A stretch of DNA of 5,039 nucleotides from an uncultured Tissierellia bacterium (GTDB lineage Bacteria > Bacillota > Clostridia > Tissierellales > Peptoniphilaceae). The stretch lies in the NCBI GenBank assembly GCA_947278105.1, contig CAMYOR010000091.1, positions 1-5,039 on the forward strand, written 5' to 3'. Of the stretch, positions 1 to 4,641 are shown piece after piece (the first letter of the stretch is position 1; each line of letters begins with the position of its first letter). The position numbers were made by a program, and so were the translations under genes. Under the pieces are notes generated by a model that made no database searches, was not told the DNA's origin, and saw only the letters and a program-made list of their open reading frames with translations.

Positions 1-30
1 TAAGAGACAGGGAAAAAGAACTGGAAAAAA

Positions 31-59
31 TTGACAATTCAGTTTCCATAAAATATAAT
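31..59 (+). promoter_or_regulatory. SigA-type promoter P1 of carD
   Basis: An exact -35 hexamer TTGACA (31-36) and an exact -10 hexamer TATAAT (54-59) are separated by 17 bp, the full housekeeping sigma consensus. Transcription would start near 66, giving a leader of about 50 nt before carD. An A-rich run just upstream (13-30) could act as an UP element. Promoter function is inferred from the match alone. Confidence 0.8.
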
Positions 60-67
60 ATCTATCT

Positions 68-96
68 TTGCCAACGATGAACTTTCCCGGTATAAT
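68..96 (+). promoter_or_regulatory. Second SigA-type promoter P2 of carD
   Basis: A near-consensus -35 TTGCCA (68-73) and a perfect -10 TATAAT (91-96) are again spaced by 17 bp, exactly 37 bp downstream of P1. The predicted start near 103 would fall at the edge of the ribosome binding site, leaving a leader of only about 12 nt. This promoter may therefore give poorly translated mRNA, or may compete with P1 for polymerase. Its use is inference. Confidence 0.55.
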
Positions 97-101
97 TAAA
101 C

Positions 102-110
102 GGGGGTGAT
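102..110 (+). promoter_or_regulatory. Ribosome binding site deciding the carD start
   Basis: GGGGGTGAT closely matches the anti-Shine-Dalgarno complement GGAGGTGAT and ends 4 nt before the ATG at 115. An in-frame GTG at 106 lies inside this site, so it cannot be the real start, and ATG 115 is preferred. Confidence 0.8.
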
Positions 111-114
111 TCGT

Positions 115-624
115 ATGTTTAAAATCGGAGATCGGATAGTCTATCCCATGCAGGGGGCAGGAAAAATTGTTGGAATCGAGACAAAGGAAATTTTGGATGT
201 GGAACAACAATTTTACATCCTGAAAATGCCTATTGCCAGCATTAAAATTTCTATCCCGGTAAATAATATCGACTCAATCGGAATTCGTCCGGTGATGTCC
301 CAGGAGGATGGAAAAAAAGTGATGGATATTCTCCATGGAGAAAGCACGGAAATGTCCAGCAACTGGAGCCAACGATACCGAGAAAATTTGAAAAGCCTCA
401 AAAGTGGAGATCCCTTTGAAATGGCTGAAATCATCCGAAATCTTCAAATCCGAGACATGGAAAAGGGCCTTTCTACCTCGGAGAAAAAGATGCTCAACCG
501 AACAAAAAAAATGTTGGTTTCAGAGTTGGTTATTGTCGGCTCGATGAGCGCAGACGAGGCCCAGAGCCTGATTGATGATGCCATCACCCTGGATGAGGAT
601 TTAAAGGTTCAAGATCCTTCCTGA
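115..624 (+). CDS. carD: CarD/CdnL family transcriptional regulator
   Basis: This 169-residue protein fits the CarD/CdnL family in length and architecture. Known family role: it binds the RNA polymerase beta subunit and stabilises the open promoter complex, often at rRNA and other housekeeping promoters. Residues 1-60 form the RNA-polymerase-interacting (TRCF-like Tudor) domain, opening with the characteristic MFKIGDRIVYPMQGAG stretch. Residues from about 61 to 160 are the helical DNA-binding domain and include NWSQRYRENLKSLKSGD (83-99). Trp84 matches the conserved tryptophan that wedges into the minor groove at the upstream edge of the -10 element. The conserved LSTSEKKML segment (119-127) and SELV (136-139) follow. 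ATG 115 is chosen because an earlier in-frame GTG at 106 sits inside the ribosome binding site. Two stacked promoters precede it and a terminator follows, so it is probably monocistronic. Autoregulation is possible but not shown. Identity is secure. Confidence 0.95.
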   Translation: MFKIGDRIVYPMQGAGKIVGIETKEILDVEQQFYILKMPIASIKISIPVNNIDSIGIRPVMSQEDGKKVMDILHGESTEMSSNWSQRYRENLKSLKSGDPFEMAEIIRNLQIRDMEKGLSTSEKKMLNRTKKMLVSELVIVGSMSADEAQSLIDDAITLDEDLKVQDPS

Positions 625-672
625 AGGTTCTTTTCCAAAAGTCAGGAAGCCCATACTCGACAAGAGAGGGTT

Positions 673-707
673 AGCGCACGTTTTCCGCGTGCGTTTCTTA
701 TTTTTTT
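673..707 (+). terminator. Rho-independent terminator after carD
   Basis: An 8-bp stem (673-680 pairing with 688-695; core CGCACG/CGTGCG, one G-T wobble) with a 7-nt loop is followed by a T-rich tail TTTCTTATTTTTTT (694-707). It sits about 50 nt beyond the carD stop and separates carD from yacL. Confidence 0.88.
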
Positions 708-723
708 AAGTGGTCTGTTTTTA

Positions 724-756
724 CCTGTCTTTTCTTAAAATTTAAAGAAAGGCAGG
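724..756 (+). repeat. Imperfect inverted repeat in the yacL leader
   Basis: The arm 724-738 can pair with 742-756: ten pairs including two G-T wobbles, one C/A mismatch, then four A-T pairs around a 3-nt loop. It lies between the carD terminator and the yacL ribosome binding site and has no T-run, so it does not look like a terminator. It could be a leader stem-loop or an operator. The A/T-rich centre makes the RNA structure only moderately stable. Confidence 0.4.
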
Positions 757-769
757 AAGAAAGAAAAGA

Positions 770-775
770 AAGGAG
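770..775 (+). promoter_or_regulatory. Ribosome binding site of yacL
   Basis: AAGGAG lies 7 nt before ATG 783, supporting that start. It is the last part of a 35-nt tract (744-778) made of purines except for one C at 753. Confidence 0.75.
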
Positions 776-782
776 AAGCTCG

Positions 783-2060
783 ATGAGAAAAATCGTTCGA
801 ATTCTGGTAGGGCTGATCGGCGCAATCGCCGGTCTTGTCATCGGCCTGTTTCTGAACGGTTTACAAGTTTTCGCTTCCCTGAGCAAGTTCTGGATATTTA
901 TCATTGTCGGCATTATTACCATTGGTGGTTTTATTCTCTTTTATTTTTTATTTCCATTTTTTGCCAGGACTTTAAACTCAATGGAGGATTCACTTGTAAA
1001 GCGTTTTGAAGGTCGTCCTCTAAGCGACATGATCATTGCGATAGGGGGTCTTTTCATTGGCCTTTTGATTGCCATGATTATCAGTAACCCTGTCCTGTCT
1101 CTCAGCATTAATTATGTGGGCAATGTTATTGGGGTTTTGATTGCCATTTGTATCTATATCTTTTTTGGACTTTTTGGCATCCGGCTGGCCTTATCCAATG
1201 CGGATGAAATTAAGGCCCTCTTTTTCCCCAAGGATAAGCCCAAAAAGCAGAAGACATTAAAGACACCAAAAGAAGAAAAAAATAAGCATCATTTTCACCT
1301 CCTGGGGAAAAAGGGACATTCCCAGTATCAGGAAGAGATTGAGGCGGAAGAGGACGAGGAGTCTTTAGATCTTTTTGAAAATCCCCTTGCCATGCTCCCC
1401 GATGTTCATGAAGCAGAGGTCTTTGAGGGAAAGGACCCTTTAGTTGTTCCAAAAATTTTGGATACCTCGGTCATCATTGATGGGAGGATCTTTTCTGTGA
1501 TTAAAGCCGGTTTTCTTGAAGGACCCATCGTGATTTCTAAATATGTTCTGGAAGAGCTCCAGCATATCTCTGATTCCTCCGATACGCAAAGGAGGGAGAG
1601 GGGAAGGAAAGGGCTCGACTGGGTTTATGAAATGAGAAAGACGCCGGAGCTTACGGTGATTGTAGATAGCCAAAATATTGATGCCGCCAATGAAGTGGAT
1701 GCAAAACTCCTTATTTTGACCCGGCGTTACCAGGGATGGATTGTCACCAACGATTACAATCTTAATAAAGTAGCCTCTGTTCAGAATATCCGGGTTTTAA
1801 ACGTCAATGACCTGGCTAATGCTCTTAAGCCAGTGGTGATCCCCGGCGAAAGCATGAGAATCAAGATTTTGAAGGCAGGAAAGGAAGTGGGTCAGGGCTT
1901 GGCTTATCTTGATGACGGGACAATGATCGTCATTGAAGATGGAGGTGAAGCGATTGGAGAAACGGTCGATACCACGGTAACTTCGGTACTACAGACTTCC
2001 GCCGGAAAAATGATCTTCACCCGAATCCACCCGGTCCGGGATGCTCTGCCTGGAAACTAA
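783..2060 (+). CDS. yacL: YacL-type membrane-anchored PIN-TRAM domain protein (putative RNase)
   Basis: This 425-residue protein has the YacL architecture. Four hydrophobic segments at about 4-24, 37-60, 82-101 and 111-137 should anchor it in the cytoplasmic membrane. A charged linker (about 148-222) follows, first Lys-rich (150-177), then Glu/Asp-rich (184-216). A PIN nuclease domain spans about 223-350, with likely metal-binding acids Asp227 in LDTSVIIDGR, Glu257/Glu258, Asp306 in NEVDAKLL and Asp324 in VTNDYN. A TRAM domain (about 354-416), an OB-like RNA-binding fold, ends the protein. All expected PIN acids are present, so a metal-dependent RNase is plausible, although substrates of YacL are not well established as far as I know. 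B. subtilis YacL is about 366 residues; the excess here is largely the linker. The gene follows carD, as often in Firmicutes, but the usual downstream ispD and ispF are absent. AAGGAG precedes ATG 783 and a terminator follows the stop. Confidence 0.93.
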   Translation: MRKIVRILVGLIGAIAGLVIGLFLNGLQVFASLSKFWIFIIVGIITIGGFILFYFLFPFFARTLNSMEDSLVKRFEGRPLSDMIIAIGGLFIGLLIAMIISNPVLSLSINYVGNVIGVLIAICIYIFFGLFGIRLALSNADEIKALFFPKDKPKKQKTLKTPKEEKNKHHFHLLGKKGHSQYQEEIEAEEDEESLDLFENPLAMLPDVHEAEVFEGKDPLVVPKILDTSVIIDGRIFSVIKAGFLEGPIVISKYVLEELQHISDSSDTQRRERGRKGLDWVYEMRKTPELTVIVDSQNIDAANEVDAKLLILTRRYQGWIVTNDYNLNKVASVQNIRVLNVNDLANALKPVVIPGESMRIKILKAGKEVGQGLAYLDDGTMIVIEDGGEAIGETVDTTVTSVLQTSAGKMIFTRIHPVRDALPGN

Positions 2061-2072
2061 ATAAAATTTTTG

Positions 2073-2099
2073 GGGGCTGATGAAAATCGGCCCCTTTTA
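2073..2099 (+). terminator. Rho-independent terminator after yacL
   Basis: A 9-bp stem (2073-2081 pairing with 2086-2094, GGGGCTGAT/ATCGGCCCC, one T-G wobble) is closed by a GAAA tetraloop and followed by TTTTA. It begins 13 nt beyond the yacL stop codon. Confidence 0.9.
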
Positions 2100-2101
2100 T
2101 C

Positions 2102-2130
2102 TTGAATATTTTATAAATTTTTGCTATATT
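2102..2130 (+). promoter_or_regulatory. Possible distal promoter for the AbfD-like gene
   Basis: TTGAAT (2102-2107) and TATATT (2125-2130) are separated by 17 bp. The region is very A/T-rich and begins right after the yacL terminator, so a chance match is a real possibility. Confidence 0.3.
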
Positions 2131-2166
2131 TAAAAGAAGGAAAAGGTTTTCTGGCCTCAGGAACCG

Positions 2167-2195
2167 TTGCAAGCCGTATATAGAGCGAATATAAT
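2167..2195 (+). promoter_or_regulatory. SigA-type promoter for the AbfD-like gene
   Basis: TTGCAA (2167-2172) and an exact TATAAT (2190-2195) are separated by 17 bp. Transcription would start near 2202, giving a leader of about 138 nt that carries the direct repeat at 2274-2302. This is the better of the two promoter candidates in the gap. Confidence 0.65.
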
Positions 2196-2273
2196 ACCAA
2201 TTTTTTCATGATTTTTAGGAGGTGCTATTTTCTCGTTTTCACTGGTCAATATGTGCAATGAAAATACTCGATT

Positions 2274-2302
2274 TTATGCTGTGACATCATATTATGCTGT
2301 GA
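2274..2302 (+). repeat. 11-bp direct repeat, 18-bp period, upstream of the AbfD-like gene
   Basis: TTATGCTGTGA occurs exactly at 2274-2284 and again at 2292-2302. The similarity extends to 13 of 15 positions if flanks are included (2271-2285 against 2289-2303). The repeat lies downstream of the predicted promoter and 38 nt before the start codon. A tandem operator, with protomers bound about two helical turns apart, is one reading; a chance or slippage duplication is another. Confidence 0.5.
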
Positions 2303-2325
2303 TGCCAAAACTGTTTCTTTTACTA

Positions 2326-2332
2326 AAGGAGG
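2326..2332 (+). promoter_or_regulatory. Ribosome binding site deciding the AbfD-like start
   Basis: AAGGAGG lies 7 nt before ATG 2340 but only 1 nt before the earlier in-frame ATG at 2334. The start at 2340 is therefore preferred, and it also gives an N-terminus that aligns from its first residue with characterised AbfD. Confidence 0.8.
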
Positions 2333-2339
2333 AATGATT

Positions 2340-3791
2340 ATGCTGATCAATGGTGCCCAGTATCGGGAAAGCTTGAAAAAATTAAGGCCAAACATTTACA
2401 AGTATGGCAAGTTGATTGAAGATGTTACAACTGATCCCAATACTCGCCTGCATGTAGACTCGGTAGCGCACTCTTACGACATGGCCTTTGACGAGGAAAA
2501 GAAACCAATCTTCACGAATAAATCCGTATTGACGGGAGAAATCGCCCATCGGTGGAACACCTTAAATACTACGATGGAAGATCAAATCGGTAACGCAGAT
2601 ATGAAACGTGAGCAGTTCCGGTATTCTGGGACCTGCCAGGGAGCCACTTGCGCCGGCTGGACGGCCATGAACGCTCTTTGGGCGGTAACCTATGATATGG
2701 ATAAGGAACTGGGAACGAACTATCACGAGCTTTTAAAAAATTATATGCTCTACGTCGAAAACCATGCCCTTTCTGTTGCCGGAGCATTAACGGATGCCAA
2801 AGGAAATCGGTCTTTAAAACCCTCACAGCAAGAGAACCCAGATTCTGTTGTTCACATTGTGGAGGAACGAGAAGATGGGATTGTAATCTCCGGTTATAAA
2901 GTACAGATCTGCGGAATTGCTGCCTGTCATGAAATTATGGTGGTTCCTGGTTCCGGCTATAAGGATACGGATAAGGATTTTGCCGTTGCCTGTGCCGTTC
3001 CAAGAGATGCGGAAGGATTGACCATTGTTGAAACAAGAAGACCCTCCGATGAAAGGGATCTTCACGAGGGCTGGGATAGCCCGAAAGTTGGCAATATTAC
3101 CCAAGCTTTCCTCCTCTTTGATCATGTTTTTGTTCCCAAAGAGAGAGTCTTCATTAATAAGGAGGCCAAATACTGCGGACAGTTTATCGGCATTTTTGCA
3201 GCCATCTATCGGTCGGCCATCGGTGCCTGCGTTGCCGGCCAGGGAGATGTCATGTGTGGCGCCGCTATTAATATGGCCAGGGCAAATGGTCTCACTCGAA
3301 AAACCTTCCAGGATAAGCTGACGCAGATGGCTATCAACAACGAACTTACCTATGGTTTAGGGATTGGGGCAATTGCAAAGGGAAAGCAGCATCCTTCCGG
3401 CCTTTTTATTCCTAATGCTCTTCTGGCCCATGTCAATAAGACTCAGGTTGGGTCAATTCCTTATACGACGAAGGTCATGGCTACGGATATTTCCGGCGGA
3501 ATTGCCGAGACGGGCTGTATGCCTCCCTATGAGGACTTTATGAATGAGAAATACGGGGGCACTCTTATCAAAGCCCTTACGGCCGGGTGTGATGGAGAAA
3601 GCAGGGCCCGGGCGGCTAGGCTTGTGGAATGGCTAACCGTTGGAGGCGGCATTCCTGGATGTATGCACGGCGGCGGTTCGCCGGATGGAGCAAGAATGGT
3701 TGTCAAAGCGATGGAACCTTGGGAGGAATTTGCACAAACTGCAAAGCATATCGCTGGGATTACAGCAGATCTTTCGGAAGAGAAGAAATAG
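2340..3791 (+). CDS. AbfD-like 4-hydroxyphenylacetate 3-hydroxylase / 4-hydroxybutyryl-CoA dehydratase family protein, divergent active site
   Basis: This 483-residue protein spans the whole HpaB/AbfD family (N-terminal HpaB_N, about 1-270; C-terminal helical HpaB, about 275-475) and matches in length and segment order the FAD and [4Fe-4S] enzyme 4-hydroxybutyryl-CoA dehydratase of Clostridium aminobutyricum, as I recall its sequence. Shared landmarks include GTNYH (125-129), REDGIV (177-182), FDHVFVP (260-266), DISGG (383-387) and MHGGGSP (442-448). Cluster cysteines appear kept at Cys99, Cys104 and Cys297, but the first pair is CX4C rather than CX3C. The fourth ligand, His292 in AbfD, is Tyr290 here. 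AbfD Glu257, Tyr296 and Glu455 correspond to Gln255, Ile294 and Gly440, and Thr190 to Cys191. Classic 4-hydroxybutyryl-CoA dehydration is therefore doubtful; the real substrate is unknown. No abfH-, gabT- or CoA-transferase-like partner is present. Likely cytoplasmic and monocistronic. Its 3' end overlaps convergent queH by 32 bp. The family call is firm; the function is open, so no symbol is given. Confidence 0.9.
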   Translation: MLINGAQYRESLKKLRPNIYKYGKLIEDVTTDPNTRLHVDSVAHSYDMAFDEEKKPIFTNKSVLTGEIAHRWNTLNTTMEDQIGNADMKREQFRYSGTCQGATCAGWTAMNALWAVTYDMDKELGTNYHELLKNYMLYVENHALSVAGALTDAKGNRSLKPSQQENPDSVVHIVEEREDGIVISGYKVQICGIAACHEIMVVPGSGYKDTDKDFAVACAVPRDAEGLTIVETRRPSDERDLHEGWDSPKVGNITQAFLLFDHVFVPKERVFINKEAKYCGQFIGIFAAIYRSAIGACVAGQGDVMCGAAINMARANGLTRKTFQDKLTQMAINNELTYGLGIGAIAKGKQHPSGLFIPNALLAHVNKTQVGSIPYTTKVMATDISGGIAETGCMPPYEDFMNEKYGGTLIKALTAGCDGESRARAARLVEWLTVGGGIPGCMHGGGSPDGARMVVKAMEPWEEFAQTAKHIAGITADLSEEKK

Positions 3792-4440
3792 ATTCTTCAG
3801 AGGGTATTTTCCTTTCTTGATTTGCTTGGTAAGAAAATAAACAGCCGCAGTAATCCTGCCGGTAAATTTGATACTTTTCACTGAGAAGGAGGGATTTCTT
3901 AAATCCCTCCTTCTTTTTAAAATCGGAAAAAAGGTAGGAAACTTGGTATTCCTCGGCCAGTTTTTTCCCGATTGCATTGAGCCTTTGAGCATCTTTATGG
4001 GGACTGATGGAAAGGGTGGTTGTGAAATAGTCAAAGCCCCCTTTTTTAGCCGTTTCGGCCGTCTTTTTCAGTCTCATTTCATAGCAGAGAAAGCACCGAG
4101 CTCCCTTTTCGGGATCTTTTTCATGGCCCCGGACCTCTTTGTAATAAAGTTCTTTTTCATAAGGGGCTTTCATAAAGGTAATCGGATGGGCTTCGGGATG
4201 ATCTTTCAAAAAGGCCTCAATGAACTTCTCCTGCTCCTTTTCGCGAAATTCGTATTCTCGGTCGGGATAAATATTAGGATTATAATAAAAGACAGTAATC
4301 TTAAAATACTGGGAAAGGTAGTCTAAGACATAAGAAGAACAAGGAGCGCAGCAGGAGTGGAGAAGAAGGGAGGGGGGAACCCTTCGCCCTTCTATTTCCT
4401 TTAAATTTTGGTCTAAGATCTTTTGATAGTTTTCTTTCAT
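3760..4440 (-). CDS. queH: Epoxyqueuosine reductase QueH
   Basis: This 226-residue protein matches QueH (formerly DUF208) along its full length. QueH reduces epoxyqueuosine to queuosine at the wobble position of GUN-anticodon tRNAs, the last step of queuosine synthesis, and is unrelated to the cobalamin-dependent QueG. The metal-binding cysteines are all visible: LLLHSCCAPCSS (Cys30, Cys31, Cys34), ARCFLCYEMRL (Cys116, Cys119) and YCGC (Cys198, Cys200). YYNPNIYP (52-59), FDYFTTTLSISPHKD (136-150) and SDFKKKEG (172-179) are further family hallmarks. ATG 4440 is preceded by the site AGAGGGG with a 5-nt spacer. The last codons overlap the end of the convergent AbfD-like gene, and the region coding for residues 175-186 doubles as a strong terminator on the opposite strand. 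No other queuosine gene is in view. I see no clear terminator for queH itself. Confidence 0.95.
   Translation of the reverse strand: MKENYQKILDQNLKEIEGRRVPPSLLLHSCCAPCSSYVLDYLSQYFKITVFYYNPNIYPDREYEFREKEQEKFIEAFLKDHPEAHPITFMKAPYEKELYYKEVRGHEKDPEKGARCFLCYEMRLKKTAETAKKGGFDYFTTTLSISPHKDAQRLNAIGKKLAEEYQVSYLFSDFKKKEGFKKSLLLSEKYQIYRQDYCGCLFSYQANQERKIPSEESISSLPKDLL
3883..3918 (+). terminator. Rho-independent terminator for the AbfD-like gene, inside antisense queH
   Basis: A perfect 13-bp stem (3885-3897, GAAGGAGGGATTT, pairing with 3901-3913) has a 3-nt loop and is followed by TTTTT (3914-3918). It lies 93 nt past the AbfD-like stop codon. On the opposite strand the same hairpin is followed by TCAGTGAAAAG, which is not T-rich, so termination should act only on plus-strand transcripts. 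The minus strand codes for QueH residues KKEGFKKSLLL. Confidence 0.8.
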
Positions 4441-4445
4441 TTTTT

Positions 4446-4452
4446 CCCCTCT
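4446..4452 (-). promoter_or_regulatory. Ribosome binding site of queH
   Basis: On the minus strand AGAGGGG lies 5 nt before ATG 4440. A second purine stretch, AGGAG, lies farther upstream (4456-4460), too far to set this start. I see no convincing promoter for queH; the best -10-like sequence (TAAAAT, complement of 4464-4469) lacks a -35 partner at normal spacing. Confidence 0.6.
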
Positions 4453-4503
4453 CTGCTCCTTCTATTTTACACCATCAGGGCCAAAAAGGCTTTGTTCCAA
4501 TCA

Positions 4504-4532
4504 TTGACGGGTCCGGGAAAGATCAGTACAAT
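4504..4532 (+). promoter_or_regulatory. SigA-type promoter for the aspartate kinase gene
   Basis: TTGACG (4504-4509) and TACAAT (4527-4532) are separated by 17 bp, each one base off consensus. Transcription would start near 4539, giving a leader of about 100 nt. The leader is T-rich and holds two copies of TTTTTCGGC (4576-4584 and 4594-4602). It is too short for a full lysine riboswitch, and I see no T-box or attenuator hairpin in it. Confidence 0.6.
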
Positions 4533-4629
4533 TTGTTTGAGTGTTTTTTCTATCATAGATTTTTTCAAAAGCTTCTTTTTCGGCTAAATTAAGTTTTTTC
4601 GGCCCAATTCGGAGAAGACCTTAAAATTT

Positions 4630-4636
4630 GGGGAGG
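4630..4636 (+). promoter_or_regulatory. Ribosome binding site of the aspartate kinase gene
   Basis: GGGGAGG ends 5 nt before ATG 4642 and fixes the start; the protein's family motif begins at residue 5. Confidence 0.75.
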
Positions 4637-4641
4637 CTCAG

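Noticed and set aside
1..80. Tail of an upstream gene at the window start (frame 3 open to TGA 78-80, or TAA at 1-3)
   Set aside because: Too few codons to recognise, and the longer frame runs straight through a consensus promoter; an upstream disA or radA is expected from synteny but cannot be shown.
106..114. GTG at 106 as the carD start
   Set aside because: The GTG is part of the GGGGGTGAT ribosome binding site itself; ATG 115 has correct spacing and gives the family's standard MFKIGD start.
736..741. TAAAAT as a -10 element for yacL
   Set aside because: No recognisable -35 at 16-18 bp, and it lies inside the A/T-rich inverted repeat. The true yacL promoter is not identified; read-through from carD is possible.
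2251..2337. Small open frame of 28 codons upstream of the AbfD-like gene as a gene
   Set aside because: Its ATG lacks a ribosome binding site at normal spacing (preceded by ACTGGTCAAT), and its FYAV/YYAV repetition is only the 18-bp DNA repeat read in frame. Kept as a finding, not a gene.
2334..2339. ATG 2334 as the AbfD-like start
   Set aside because: It is only 1 nt from the end of AAGGAGG, too close for initiation; ATG 2340 is 7 nt away.
3782..3798. Hairpin GAAGAA/TTCTTC at the AbfD-like stop codon as its terminator
   Set aside because: The stem is only 6 bp, A/T-rich and not followed by a T-run; the perfect hairpin at 3885-3918 is far better.
3868..4326. 152-codon plus-strand frame opposite queH
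   Set aside because: It is the antisense shadow of queH, has no ribosome binding site, and its composition reflects complemented codons. queH is an unmistakable full-length family match.
4539..4641. Lysine riboswitch, T-box or leader peptide ahead of aspartate kinase
   Set aside because: The leader is about 100 nt, shorter than a lysine riboswitch. No T-box sequence or terminator hairpin is visible, and no ATG occurs in it.
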